Of a stretch of DNA of 64,000 nt, positions 45,416 through 57,349 are shown piece after piece. Location: positions 62,001 through 126,000 of the forward strand of contig JAGYIR010000010.1 in assembly GCA_018402525.1 (NCBI GenBank), in the 5' to 3' direction. The position numbers and the translations under genes are program-made. A model generated the notes under the pieces. The model had not been told where the DNA came from, searched no databases, and saw nothing but the letters and a program-made list of their open reading frames with translations. Numbering within the stretch: the stretch's first letter is position 1; every line of letters begins with the position of its first letter. The stretch is from Crocinitomicaceae bacterium. Lineage in GTDB: Bacteria; Bacteroidota; Bacteroidia; Flavobacteriales_D; Crocinitomicaceae.

Positions 45416-48400
45416 ATGGATCATAGTGAGAATATGAATGACGACATAGGTATGTGCGGAGGAGGTGCCGAGTCACGTGTAACACTTCCCCTGACTGGAC
45501 GCGGTTTCCCCGTCAAGTCCGCAGGAGACGCGGTCCTTTGAAGGAACCTCGCAAACACCGTCTGAATGCTGATATATACCTTTTTATATTATAGGAGAAG
45601 AATTGCCTGACCTTTTGGTGGCCAACACTGACGTCACTATACAATCTCCGATTGACGAATACTACCAAAATCTTGCGTTGAGACTGGAGGAGCTCAAGAC
45701 CGAGTTTACAAAAGTTGAGGCGAAAACAGGCAATGAGCAGACATTTGAAGACTATATTCAAGGCGATCGAGAGTTTGCCGAGGGTGTTCAACAGAATAGC
45801 CAGCGTTACTATGACGCACTCAAAGTTCTTAGGGCTGACACACAAATATTTTATCCCGTTCCAAGCGAAGTATATCGGGATGAATGGGATGATGTCATCA
45901 TGGATGATACTATGGAGTATACACATTGTCGATATACCCCAGTTGTCACAGAAGATGCCCGTGACTTTGGAATTGATGGATATACTTTGAGACTTCAACG
46001 AGAAGACAGGAGGATTCGTCTGTTGATTTGCGTCACATTGTACAACGAAGATCAGGATACTCTTCGGAAAACATTATTGGGAATATGTGATAATTTGGAA
46101 GTGTTGTACGAAAAGTTCACTCTAGCAGATGGAAGAAAAGGGCTGGATTGGCAAGAAGTTGCAGTGTGCATTATTCAAGACGGCTTGCCCATGGCAGATC
46201 AATCTGTCATCGCTGCAGCAACAGTGCAAGGGTTTTTCTCCCCAGTTGTTCTTCAGAATGATGTTCTTGGGACACCAACATCCTTGCACTTGTTTGAGTA
46301 CACTGCCAGATACAAAAAGCATGCAGGTATTGACAATTATCCCCCGTTGCAAGTGGTTTTTGCCAGCAAAGCAAAGAACAAAGGGAAATTGGACTCTCAC
46401 TGTTGGTTTTTCGATGCATTCTCTTATTTAATTCAGCCGGAATACTGTGTATTGTTTGATGCTGGGACAAGGCCCATGCCAAATGCATTGAAGGCAGTCT
46501 GTACACATTTTCAAAGGTATCCTAATGTTGGGGCGCTAACAGGGGAGCTCAAGGTTGAGAGACCATATAGAACTTTCCTCGCCTCAGTTCAATTCTGCGA
46601 GTGGAAGGTGTCTCATTTGCTTCAAAAACCAATCGAATCTATCTGTGGATTTCTCACCGTCTTGCCTGGGGCTTTCTCAGCCTTCCGGTGGTTGGCAATT
46701 GATGGAGAACCTCTTCGAAGGTATTTCTATGGTCTCTACTCCCAAGCGGAGTTGAATGCTTTTGAAGCGAACATGTATCTGGCTGAGGATAGGATTTTGT
46801 GTCTCGAAGTGGTTGCAAAGAAAGGGTGCCAGTACAGATTAGAGTATGTCAAAGAGGCTGTTGCTGAGGCAGATCCAGTCACAAGGCTGGTAAATTTGAT
46901 GAAGCAGAGACGTCGATGGCTGAATGGCACATTTTTTGCCATGCTTTATGCTTTGGGAAATATGAGCCGAATCTGGTCAGAGTCTGGGCACTCTTTCATG
47001 AGGAAGCTGGTTCTCACAACTGAATTCATCTATTTGACATTGGTGACTCTCGTAGGAACATGGTTTGGCATCGGTATTTTCTTTGTTATGCTTACAACAT
47101 TGCTGGAAGTCGCATTTACAGGACCAGGGTGGCTTCAATCAATTGGATATGCTGTTGAACTTCTCTATTTGTTCCTGCTTGTGACTCAGTTGATAATCAA
47201 TCTAAAGAACAAACCTGAACCAGTGGAAAAGGTGAGTTGACTTTTTGTCTTTTCTTCTGAAGGAGTATTATGACAATATGACAATGCTTTTCATTTTGCA
47301 GATTCACTCATTCTGTGCAATTTATTTTGCTCTTTACATGTTGGTGTTTACTGGTGTCACGATATCATTCTTCATCACAAACTCGACTTTCAGTTTCGCG
47401 AATGTCTCCTCAGACAAGCTTGGATTGCTTGTCGTCTTGCTGATGAGTGCTATTGGAGGTATTCTCTTTACTGCCTTGCTTCATGGAGATTTAGTGCAAG
47501 TGCTATGCTCTGGATTCCAATATTGGCTCATGGTGCCAACATTTTTCAATATATTGCAAGTTAATGCTTTTTGCAATGCGGATGATATTTCTTGGGGGAC
47601 AAAGAACCTGGACAAGAGGGGCGATCACGAAGCTGTGAAAACTCAGTCAAAGAAGCTTGCATACCGTGTTAGACCAACTCAAGCATCTCGTGCATTTTGG
47701 AAGGCAATGGGAGATCTTCAATCCCATCTATTTGACCAAGAGCAGGTGAAAAAATATAATGCTAGAAAAGAGGCGAAATTAAAGGCATTTGCCTCGTACC
47801 TTCTCATTGCTTGGGTGGGATCAAATATCATCTTGGTTTCAATCATCCTGATCGTTTCAAAGACAACATGGGAAGTTTGTTCCGTAACAGAATCGCAACT
47901 GGCAGTATCAGCAATAAGATCTCAAGCAGATGACTATGACAAAGCTCTAGCAATTGCAGACTTGGTTCAAACAGCAGCAACAATTCTCACGAGAGGATCA
48001 CAGCTGTATCCGTTTGATGGTTTGCAAGGCTTTCCCCAAGCGTACCCTATGCTGGTGAGTGGAGATGCTCAAGCAAATGCAGCAAGGGGGTCAAGGGTGA
48101 CTGTTTTGGCAAATGCTACAGAAATGTTCAACAATCTGGATCAAAGCATGCCTAAATTCGAGGACTGGCTGGCAGAATCAATGGGTATTAATGCATCAGC
48201 AACGCTGGAGGAGCTTGATCAAATATGGATACCAATGCCATCAAACACTACAGGATTTGATACATCAGTTACTTGCAAAGAGGAAAATGGGTACACATAT
48301 TACCTGCAAGCACAGTTCTTGCTTCTAATGATCATTGTCTGTTTCCAGGTAGGAGGCTCCATCATCTTCATAATTTTCACTTGGTGGAGAAGATTTACTG

Positions 48401-48678
48401 GAGCAGCGTTTGGAACCGGCTTTGGGCGCATTCCCGAAGGAGCATTAGGGTATGATGCAGAGGGAAAAATTTTGGACACAGATGATGAGGATGACATGGC
48501 CTCTGATTTTGAAGTGTCTATACAGCCCAATAACCTCAGATATATGACTTCCCTACGAGGAGCTCCGTCTTCGGGTGATATGGAGACGGTCACGGACAGT
48601 GGAAGTTACACACCCACATCAGATGGAAGCATGAGAGGGATGAGGCGCAGAGGCGGTTCCCCTAGATACATCGATTGA
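45416..48678 (+). CDS. CHS: Chitin synthase (GT2, fungal-like)
   Basis: Polymerises UDP-GlcNAc into chitin at the plasma membrane. Exons 45416-45449, 45595-47231 and 47302-48678 give about 1015 residues. The GT2 catalytic region contains ICVTLYNEDQDTLRKT, CIIQDGLP, FDAGTRPMPNAL (DVGT-like donor Asp), FLTVLPGAFSAFRW, YLAEDRIL (the ED of the GEDR motif) and QRRRWLNG, the signature of processive chitin synthases. About seven transmembrane segments follow, with a large external loop between the last two (about 47880-48300) and an acidic/Ser-rich cytoplasmic tail. No myosin head or chitin-binding domain is fused. The pattern is closest to fungal division I-like and protist synthases. It is the anchor of the 41-48.7 kb block. 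Start choice: ATG 45416, with 45434 as an alternative. Confidence 0.93.
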
Positions 48679-48762
48679 TCTTGTTCCAACCACATTGTAC
48701 GAATGCTGGCAAGAATTAAATGTTCTGTTCATCTCGAGTAATAATATTACATTTACAAGAAA

Positions 48763-49646
48763 TTAGAAGCCACTAAATCCCTTCTTTGCACCATCCCCAG
48801 CTGGGATAACACGGAGCACATTGAAACGAACAGTTTTTGACAGTGGTCTACATTGCCCGACAGTGACAATATCACCTTCATTGCATCTAAAGCATGGAGA
48901 AATGTGCGCTGAGATATTTGTGTGACGCTTCTCATAACGCTGGTATTTCTTTATGTAATGAAGATAATCTCTTCGGAGAACTATTGTGCGATGCATCTTA
49001 GTACTCACCACCTTTCCTGAAAGGATTCTTCCTCTGATTGATACATCTCCAGTGAATGGGCACTTCTTATCAATGTATTTGCCTTCAATGGCATCTTTTG
49101 GAGTCTTGAATCCTAGGCCAACATTCTTATACCACCTATTTCCACTCTTACCAGGGATTTTCCCACCCTTTCGCGTAGTCTTTTTGTATCTGCAAAAATC
49201 GAACCATATGTTTAGATGGGCACACACGCTACTATCGAGAAACACACGAAGATCCGGCAACCTCGAGGAAGACGGCGAGGCTGCAACTCGACCAGCCTGA
49301 ACACTCGCCCCCGCAGACATCTCACACTCCCCTCACGCATTAATTCAACACTATTACAAAAACAAATCAACGTACCCTCGGCTGATTCCAACCTGCCTCT
49401 GGAATGCCTTCTCAGTCTGCATAGCCGCAACATGGGTGTGAGCGAATTCAGATCACATTGCGCTGCTTCTAGTATCTTTCTCTCACAAAGAATAATCAAA
49501 CATTGATTGGATGGACAGCAATCAATGTCAAACCACGTATCGCTGTGTCACCCGCCCGCCTCCATGACGGGACGAGTTGTCCAGCCGTCGTGGAGTAGCG
49601 GCTTCAAGTATACGAAATCATCCTATAGACGTACCTGGTCGGCCAT
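48763..49646 (-). CDS. RPS11: 40S ribosomal protein S11 (uS17)
   Basis: Small-subunit ribosomal protein that binds 18S rRNA. Three exons: 49646-49635 (MADQ), 49416-49376 and 49189-48763 give 159 residues, the usual length. [14 protein letters not shown] is the typical N-terminus and the rest is unmistakable: [64 protein letters not shown], and [21 protein letters not shown] very short first exon followed by larger early introns is common in ribosomal protein genes. Convergent with chitin synthase. Confidence 0.97.
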
Positions 49647-50307
49647 ATTTCCTGTTTTATTTCCCTAAAATGTTTAGTGAATAACGCAATTTGCACACCA
49701 AGGACGACGGCCCAGGAAGTTGTTTTCTACCTGGGAGCCCAGTGCAGACCTTCTTTCCGAACATCATTATTCTACGGTTCTCCGGTCGAATCATATATCT
49801 GATGGGACTTTCAGTAGATAGGATAGACCCTCCCATCAAACGTCTATTTTAATGGGAGGCCTGGTGTCTCTCTGTTTGCATCTCGATCATGCCTTCCTGG
49901 CCTACCACGCGGCAACGATTCGGCCAGTCCATCCACCAAAAGTAAGCTAATTGTTTGCTGTGGTATGTTGCCCTGCTAGTTGCATGGAACTTGAGCACAT
50001 CTGGGAAAATGCGTTTCAACTGAGTGAGTATGGGGAGAGTGGAAAAGTTGTTCTATCGAACTTGCTTACGAACGCTTTATGGTTTTGAAAGCTTGCAAAT
50101 ACCTTTCACTGGAATATATGGGACCAGTCTAGTGAACTGGAGTCTAAATAGCAAGGAATCAGTGCGGCATTGGTGTGAAACTGGTGTGGCAGGTTTAAAT
50201 AGGCTTCAAGGTGGGTTTGATCACCTTTCAATGTCTGTTGTCTCTTTCAAGACGATTTTCCAGGAAACTAGGTGGTATACCAATACTTGGGTGATATGCA
50301 GATGGGA
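49647..50307. other. Unresolved stretch between RPS11 and the SirB1-like gene
   Basis: Contains the divergent promoter and probably 5' exons of the SirB1-like gene that could not be resolved (for example an ATG at 49890 with a GTAAGC donor at about 49947, and open frames near 50024-50323). An 8-bp inverted repeat CCTCCCAT/ATGGGAGG lies at 49829-49859. No RNA gene recognised. Confidence 0.35.
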
Positions 50308-51315
50308 TAGATTGCGTGAGTAGAGCTCAACGCCAGTTGCAGGTATTGCAGAATGTTGACGAGGAGACTCACAAGGTATGCACGACATCATTTCTAGGGG
50401 TGACCGTCACGTTTGTAGAAAAAGAACTCGACTGCCTTTTCAATTTCAATATAGGCTCTGAATGAATGGGGCGATGGGGTGAATGAGGTGATGAGGTATA
50501 GAAGAGAAAAGCAACTGGCTGCATTTGACTCAGAAAGTGTCATACGAGGCAATCTGATCGGTATGGAAGTCATCTCAAGGCAAATTACGGAAATTGTAGG
50601 CAATATCAGTGATTCTAGCATCTCAAATGATACGAGTCAAGGTATTAATGACGTTGCACACGACCTTGAGAGGTTGCTGGGGCCAAGGGATGATCGGCCT
50701 GAGGTAAGACTGGAGTCATTCATCCACTCCTTCTATGGGAAACTTGGATATAAATACGAGCCTTTTGAATGGCTATATGAAGGATTGAACCCAATACTCT
50801 TATCGCATGTGATGGAAACAAGGAAGGGAACACCAGCAGCCCTTGCATTGGCATTGAGCACAATAGGTCTGAAGCTAGGGATACATCTTCTACCAATGCC
50901 ATTAAATATTAGCGAAGTAGGGAGTGCAGGAGTGATAGACGAGTCGCTTGAGCCTTTGCTGGAAACTTTACCTCCCGAAGTTGCAAGTAGGCTGAACAGT
51001 GCTGGGTGTGGTCCAAACCCTTTGACGTGGATTTTGAGATTCGACGCTGGGCTTGCAGAAAGTGATGCCTTATACGTAGACTGCAAGGAAGGAATTATCT
51101 TGACAAAGTCAGATATGATGGAGAGATTCCCATCCATGGGACAGCTGACTGGAGCAGACTGGAGAGAGCAAAGTGTTCTGAGGTCATGGAATGGATTGAT
51201 AGAGCTGGCTATCCAAGCTCATCAGCGTCGAGGAGAGAGTGATTTGGTGGCACACTGGATTTATATAAGGCTGGCCATGGACCCGTTCGCGACCGAGTGG
51301 AGCATGGTACTGTGA
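50308..51315 (+). CDS. SirB1/transglutaminase-like family protein (5' end unresolved)
   Basis: The main exon is 50455-51315. An upstream exon ending at 50375 (encoding AQRQLQVLQNVDEETHK) joins it in phase to give ALNEWGDGVNEV; the start of that exon is not settled. The region YGKLGYKYEPFEWLYEGLNP ... LLSHVMETRKGTPAALALAL ... LGIHLLPMPLN follows the SirB1 / transglutaminase-like core 2 pattern (GxPxxLALxxxxxAxxLGL), but the catalytic Cys typical of transglutaminases is not evident. In plants and bacteria such proteins have an unclear role, sometimes with TPR or F-box partners. No membrane segment is seen. Confidence is moderate for the family and low for the 5' structure. Confidence 0.6.
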
Positions 51316-51348
51316 CAATCTGGTTTAATGTTTATCTTGGACTGTCCA

Positions 51349-51364
51349 ATCCCATGCATGGGAT
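51349..51364. repeat. 16-bp perfect palindrome after the SirB1-like gene
   Basis: ATCCCATGCATGGGAT is fully self-complementary and lies 34 bp past the stop codon at 51313-51315, in the 160-bp gap before the secreted-protein gene. In RNA it could fold as a short stem only with strand opening at its centre, so a protein-binding site is also possible. Confidence 0.55.
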
Positions 51365-51475
51365 GTGCCTTAAGCACAAGAAACGCGTTCTTCTTGAAAA
51401 TCTTTCTCTTTCATCTATTTGATAGTATCGAAAACCAACGGAAAATAGACCTGACCTAGTTGGTTTCTGTAAGGC

Positions 51476-52333
51476 ATGGGCGCTTTGCTGCGATTGACAT
51501 TGTTGTTGACTGCAGCTTTTAGCTGTGTCACAGCTCAGTTTCCCCAACAGTTCTCCAATGTGCTTAGCGGGCTCGGCTCCATGATGATCGATACATTTTC
51601 TAGCACGATTGGAGGCGATTTAGGCTACGCTAAATGCGTTCCTTACGAAATTCCTGCGCAATTCGAGAGCTATCAAGACTTCTGTCGCCACTTGAGTCAG
51701 ATGGAAGATGAGGAAGTTGACAACATTTTCAAAGAAGGAACAGGTCCTCAGTCTTCATACGATAGTTTTCCTTTACAAGGCTGTGTACTGGGGTGTATCA
51801 TAGGCAAAGATAGTTACGAAAGGGGTGCTTTGTGGGGCTCCGGGTCTTGGAGTGGAAAATGCATACGGAACAACAATGAGCTCAAGAATTTACTGACACC
51901 CATTCCTTCTCTCGGAGGTGCTATGACCGTGATGGACACATTTACGTGGAGTGAAATGCTTCCTGTAACTGAGAGATATCCCGGTTCAATCTCTGTGGAC
52001 TGGTCCTGGTGGGATGCTTACAACACGCTCGCATCAAGTGGTAGAATGTCCAAGGTCTGGACATTGTCGTATGATGATGTTGTCATCCCAGAGCCGTCTC
52101 CAGATGATGGGCCTTTGGGAGAACTCACCTCAGCATACCCAAAGCTTGTCAAAGGATCAAGGGACGAAGTGCGACTGATTGAACCTGGGTTGGTCTTTGG
52201 GCAGCTTTTCCGCAGGCCAAACTCGTATCTGAATCCCCTTCCTGTTCCTGTTGATAGTGGCATACGCTTCGCAATGATTCAAGTGTGTGACGGCGACAGA
52301 TATGCTATGAATGGAAATTTGAGGGATTTGTAA
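51476..52333 (+). CDS. Secreted protein of unknown function
   Basis: A single exon of 285 residues. The start gives a good signal peptide (LLRLTLLLTAAFSCVTA) followed by QFPQQF. The mature part has a few spaced Cys (for example KCVPYEIP, DFCRHLS, GCVLGCIIG, GKCIRNN, VCDGDRY), likely disulfide pairs, and is rich in Trp (WGSGSWSGK, DWSWWDAYNT). No membrane anchor or known domain was recognised. It lies 3 kb from the chitin synthase block. A cell-surface or wall role is plausible but not shown. Confidence 0.7.
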   Translation: MGALLRLTLLLTAAFSCVTAQFPQQFSNVLSGLGSMMIDTFSSTIGGDLGYAKCVPYEIPAQFESYQDFCRHLSQMEDEEVDNIFKEGTGPQSSYDSFPLQGCVLGCIIGKDSYERGALWGSGSWSGKCIRNNNELKNLLTPIPSLGGAMTVMDTFTWSEMLPVTERYPGSISVDWSWWDAYNTLASSGRMSKVWTLSYDDVVIPEPSPDDGPLGELTSAYPKLVKGSRDEVRLIEPGLVFGQLFRRPNSYLNPLPVPVDSGIRFAMIQVCDGDRYAMNGNLRDL

Positions 52334-52543
52334 TCAGAAGGGAAACGTATTTGTGATGTTGCAAGAGTACGTACCCCAAGGATCCATTAGCAATAGGAAA
52401 TTTCCTTCAAGGTGAAACAACTGTCGACTGTGACCAATTGTGGGCATCCAGTTGAAGAGTATCGTCATACATGGCCGATGGCCTTAGAGCTACAGAGCAA
52501 AGTCATTCGGGAAGAATACTTTGTAATGAAATTTATTTCGTGA

Positions 52544-54058
52544 ATGGACGAAACAACGTGGAAATGTGTGGATTTAGAACCAATTTCATTCCTGGTTGAA
52601 CAAAAGGTTCGTCTAGCCATGCAGGTTGCCGTGATAGCACGGTATTTCTACCTTCTGTAACATTTTACTATTACATATGTCACATAGGTTGATAAAGGTG
52701 ACTTTTACTCCAATTATTGGGAAAAATCACCGCTGCATGTCCAATCATCTCCAAAAACGCGAGAGCTGTTCGAGTCGCTCTTCCCTATTTCATTTTTGAC
52801 CGATGGAAAGCTCTCAGGAAATCATTTACTCCTTGGAACTGACATACTTGGTGCGAAATTCGAAAAAGGAAAGCGACATTCCCTTGCAGATGGTGAGGAA
52901 TGGACTGTGCAGAGCTTGTTGGAGCAAGGGTGGACACTGCAGGTTCATCAGCCTCAGCGTTTCGAAGACAACCTCTGGAGGTTATGTGCATCTCTGGAGT
53001 CAAGTTTAGGGTGTTTGGTGGGGTGTAATGCGTACATCACTCCCGAAGGGCATCAGGGTCTTGCTCCTCATTATGATGATGTCTCAATATTTTGCTGTCA
53101 GATCTCAGGAAGGAAGAGGTGGAAGTTGTACAGCGCAAATCCTCCTCTGGCAAATCATTGTAGTGGTGACTTGGACTCGGAATCACTCGGTGTGCCTCTG
53201 CAGGAGGTGGAGATGACCCCAGGGGATGTGCTGTATCTTCCTCGGGGAGTGATTCATCAAGCCATAGGCACAGATGAGACTTCCGTGCATCTTACTATTA
53301 GCACGTATCAGAGATGGACTTTTGGGGATTTGGCTTTGAAAGCAGTCGAAGCAATGCTATCACTTCCTCCGCTGCAACTTGCATTGCCAGATATTGCCCG
53401 AGAGAGTTTGCCAGTGACGCAGGGCAATGTTTCCAATCTCTCAAACGGGATCATCGATGCTTTTATCGCACTAGGAGCACATATGGAAAATTATGGTAAC
53501 AAAATTGCGATGCATGCGATGAATGCCCTGAAGCATGACTTCATGGAGAACCGCTTGCCTCCTCATCCAAAACAAGTTGCAGACAAAGGTCCGTGTCCAG
53601 AGCTGCAAGACACTATTGAAGCGGTCCATAGGAATTTCTTTCATCTCTTCAAGGAAATATGTACAGATGTCTATCCTCGGTATAATGAGAAAACACGCAC
53701 GGTTGATATATCAGGCAGGGAAGATTTGCAGTTGAGATTGGTATCAAGCCTGGGAAACCAAAGGGATTCTCACATGATGCCCCCTTCTTATATCAGCAAC
53801 GAGGATGAATACGAATCTGAGCAAGAAGAAGAGGAAGAGGAGGATGAAGGAGACGAAGAAATCATATTTCCTCAGTCGTACGAGTCTGTGGTAGCACAAT
53901 TATTCAAGGGTAATCCAATACAAGTGAAGAACCTCCTCTTGAATGATAACGAGGAAAAGATCTCCTTTGCCACATTGGTGTGGAATCTTGGGTTGGTGAA
54001 GACCATTATACAGGCTCCTAGGAAAAGAAAAGCTGACACCCACAAGACGGAGTCATGA
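52544..54058 (+). CDS. JmjC ribosomal oxygenase (NO66/MINA-like)
   Basis: A Fe(II)/2-oxoglutarate hydroxylase of the RIOX type, known to hydroxylate His residues of ribosomal proteins (Rpl8, Rpl27a). Exon 1 52544-52606 joins exon 2 52688-54058 in phase 0, about 477 residues. DFYSNYWEKSPLHV is the typical entry to the cupin domain. The iron-binding HxD is within APHYDDVSIF, followed by ISGRKRWKLY, and the distal His in PRGVIHQAI; LTISTYQRWTFGDL continues the family. The C-terminal winged-helix-like region is interrupted by an acidic run (about 53815-53860), and the end is basic (PRKRKADTHK). Expected in the nucleolus. Confidence 0.88.
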
Positions 54059-54183
54059 ATGTTATGGCATCACCCTTGTCAATCCGTCAGATGAAACCCA
54101 TGTCCGGGTATGAATGCTTCAATGTTCAAAAGAAAAAAGATATGAGAATTTAATATCTCAAACTTAACGCATAACAGTACATA

Positions 54184-55946
54184 ATGATGGTCCCTCGGGC
54201 TTTACACCGTCCTAGCGCACCTTCAATCAGGGCTGTACAACCTTCACGGGTGCAGATCTGCCCATATACTGTGCGATCAGGATTCTATAATGGTAAAAAA
54301 TACGGGTTTGGAACGAATCGGACCATCTGCCGAGGAGAGCCAAGCGAATTCACTGACAAGAGTGCCGAGGTTCGTTGTGTTACCAAGATGTCCTTAGTGG
54401 ATGAGAGACATAGAGTTTTGCGGTACTCAAATTGATCAATAATACATGTGTAGGATATTGAAGACGTTTCTGAGCTTCCAGAGGTGCCTGTACAGTACTC
54501 GAAAGAGTTCGTTAGGACTAGGCTCATCACGTTTGCTGGGATCGTCCTTGGGTACGCGAGTTTTTACCTGACTCGCAATAGTTTAACGTATACAGCCCCA
54601 GCTATGGTTGCTGATGCGTCTTTAGGCGTTTCGATGACTGATGTACGTGTCTGATTTGGACTGGCCCTTGTTGCATCCAGTGTCACAGAGTTACTTGTTG
54701 AGAAATGTTTTTGCAGATTGGGGCATTAACGTCTCTGTTTCCCATCATGTATGGAATGTCCAAGTTTTTCTCTGGAGTACTTGGCTCAAAAACCTCTCCC
54801 AGAATTCTTCTAGCGGGAGGACTGATGGCAACTGCAGCAATGAACATTGCATTTGGCTTCTCTGCATCCATGTTGTGGTTTTCTGTCTTTTGGTCCATGA
54901 ATGGAATGCTTCAAGGGTTGGGCGCTCCTGGATGCGCCAGAATACTGACATCATGGTTTGCAGCAAAAGAGAGGGGAACATATTGGGGCATGTGGAATAT
55001 TGCACATAATCTGGGTGGTTTTCTTGCTCCCATCCTGGCAGGAACTGCAGCAAAGATGTATGGCTGGCAATGGGGTGCGTGGGAATTTTGTTGATTGCAT
55101 TTATGAGCTGCTGTAATTCTTATCAGCCTACGTGTAGGTTTGTTTGCCCCTGGTATCATTGGAATCACCATGGGTGTTTTGGTTTTATTTGGTGTCAAGG
55201 ATTCTCCAGAGTCAGCTGGCTTCAGCCCAGTAGAAATTCGCAATTCTAACAGCAATACTCCATCAGCTACCGAAAAAGAAGAAAAAAAGGATTCTCTCCT
55301 TGATTTATTAGTGAATGATTGCCTCAAGAATCCATTTGTTGTCGGCCTTGCAGTAACATACTTTTTCATCTATGTTGTTCGTCAGGGAGTCACCTCATGG
55401 TTTGTGTTCTATCTTCTTCAGGTCAAAGATGTAGCGGATGCTGGAGCTGCATCTCTTCGAGTCTCTGGGCTAGAGCTGGGAGGTCTCTTTGGCTCTCTGA
55501 TAGCCGGGAAAGTGTCTGATATACTCATTGCGCGTTCAAAAGGCACAGAGGGTACAGTGGGAAAGAGGATCCAAGTAGTAATCGTGTATACAATAGGAAT
55601 AGCAGCTATGCTGGCTGCATTCGCAGCAACTCCTGCTTCTATGGGATCCCTCCAATGGCTCACAGTTTTCATGATTGGCTTCTTCCTGTATGGCCCACAA
55701 ATGATGATTGGGTTATGTGGGGCTGAGTTGGTCCGTCCAGATTCTGTTGGGGCATCTCAAGGATTCTTGGGCTGGGTTGCATACATTGGCGCCGCAAATG
55801 CAGGAATTCCATTGTCCATGGTGGTTCAAAACATGGGATGGGGTGCATACTTCTCAACTCTCATGGCTGCTTGTGGTATTGCCATTTTACTTTTGCTACC
55901 CATGACAAATGCGAAAAGTTACAGTCAAAATCACAAGACTATGTAA
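54184..55946 (+). CDS. UhpC-type sugar-phosphate transporter with presequence
   Basis: Major facilitator (organophosphate:Pi antiporter family). Exons 54184-54369, 54454-54642, 54717-55074 and 55138-55946 give about 513 residues. The first 62 residues are rich in Ser/Arg/Pro/Val with few acids, as in an organelle presequence. The transporter part has about 12 helices and close UhpC patterns: LGYASFYLTRNSLTYTAPAM, SLFPIMYGMSKFFSGVLG, NGMLQGLGAPGCARILTSWF, GTYWGMWNIAHNLGGFLAPI, and GFFLYGPQMMIGLCGAEL. In Archaeplastida, UhpC relatives are known and thought to derive from Chlamydiae; they would export or exchange hexose phosphates. It could also belong to the glycerol-3-phosphate permease group, but the match to UhpC is stronger. 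Ends 38 bp from the convergent gene. Confidence 0.85.
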
Positions 55947-55984
55947 TCATACAAGACAATCTATATGAAATGATATTCAGGAAT

Positions 55985-57107
55985 TCAGCGTGCTGCTGGG
56001 CAGGGCAGCATTCGTATTCCATCAATTTTCTCGTTTGCGACACTTCGTATCGCCGGAATATGCTTCTCTTTACTTCTCTGGATCAATGTTCTCAGTAACG
56101 GTCGGTAGTTTCCTTGCTGCTGAACGTTTTCAAGCTTGGTTTTTATCGGTCTCAATTTCTTGTGCACAAAGTAGTATGTTTCACCATACCCTGAATCAAA
56201 TTTCAAAAGATACACTGTATCATCGTGGGTTTCTAGTTTCTTTGCTGTTGCTGCCCTATATGCTTCGTCAAGTGCATCTTTTCCAGGATCTTTGTCGTCA
56301 CAGATACCTGTTGGACTAGGGAGTCCTGATGACAAGTCTCCACTGCTTGTGCTCGAGTAACTACAATACGGGGACAGCTCTTCCTCGCTAGCAACACGAT
56401 CCAGCGGTGCGCAAGACCACAGTGAAGAGTGATCATTAATCAAGCTCTGCTCTCTTAATGCGTCTCTTGTCAAGGACGAGGGACGATTCACGCTTCTACC
56501 AGTGAACTTTTGTATCCAATGCAGTACTGAGGCAAATCCGACCATCAGTGACAATGGGGCTATCTTCCCAGTGACGGAGGATGGATCAATTGATAATGTA
56601 CTCGAGACTATCTTCGTGAGAGGTGTCTTGACCACCACTTGGCACGCTATGAAACAAACTTGCAGCAGCAGTGCACAAGCCTTGAGACACAGAGGCTGTA
56701 ACTTTGAACTACCGACTGCTCCGTTCTCTGGAAATGCTTTCAATGACACAAAGCCAGTGAAACCAATCAATACAAGCGACACAAAGTCCCACTCTAACTC
56801 TCGTACAACTGCATAGATATTAAGAAGAATCATGAATATATTCCTAGACAGGGCAGTTTCCAACACAGCAAGAGCTGCGTCGTCATGTCTTCAGCACATT
56901 GATCGCACCTCCAATCGCAGTTAATATCGCTAAAAATGGCAATCCAATACAGAATATTACTGACTGGATCTTTCCCACTCGTCGTAAAATTGACTCGAGT
57001 AGATCCAGCTGCTGCCTGGATGGCCTCGTTCGAACACTCTTGTAGACTGGCAACTCGCGTTCAGCCGCAGGGAATGAATCTAATGCTTTGTAATGGACAA
57101 GGACCAT
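55985..57107 (-). CDS. Multi-pass membrane protein of unknown function
   Basis: Two exons: 57107-56909 and 56844-55985 (64-nt intron) give about 352 residues. A hydrophobic segment near the N-terminus (VIFCIGLPFLAILTAIGG) continues over the junction into IFMILLNIYAVV, then FVSLVLIGFTGFVSL, LCLKACALLLQVCFIAC and ISLMVG-like stretches: about four or five membrane segments. The C-terminal 200 residues are soluble, with Ser/Asp-rich parts (CSYSSTSSGDLSSG) and a compact YGETYYFVHKKLRPIKTKLE segment. No known family recognised. The join is supported by frame continuity; a shorter 34-nt alternative intron is less likely. Confidence 0.55.
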
Positions 57108-57349
57108 TACAAAGTACAATTCTTTAGCACAAAATCTGCAGAAGAAGGGCTGTGCATAAAGTCCTACGTCGGCCCTCAAGGGTAGATCTGCTGAATCACG
57201 CCCGCCAATACCTAGGTCTACTGGGCACGTAAATGACGGATATGTTACACAAATCAATTGATTTTATAGAGGAAGGGCATTGCGCTGGTAGTAAGACTCG
57301 AGGGACACGGGATCTTGGAGAGTCCCATCATGGGACCGAATCCGGGTGG

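Noticed and set aside
56875-56908. 34-nt intron in the membrane protein gene
   Set aside because: Shorter than any other intron in the window; an acceptor at 56846-56845 gives a normal 64-nt intron in the same frame.
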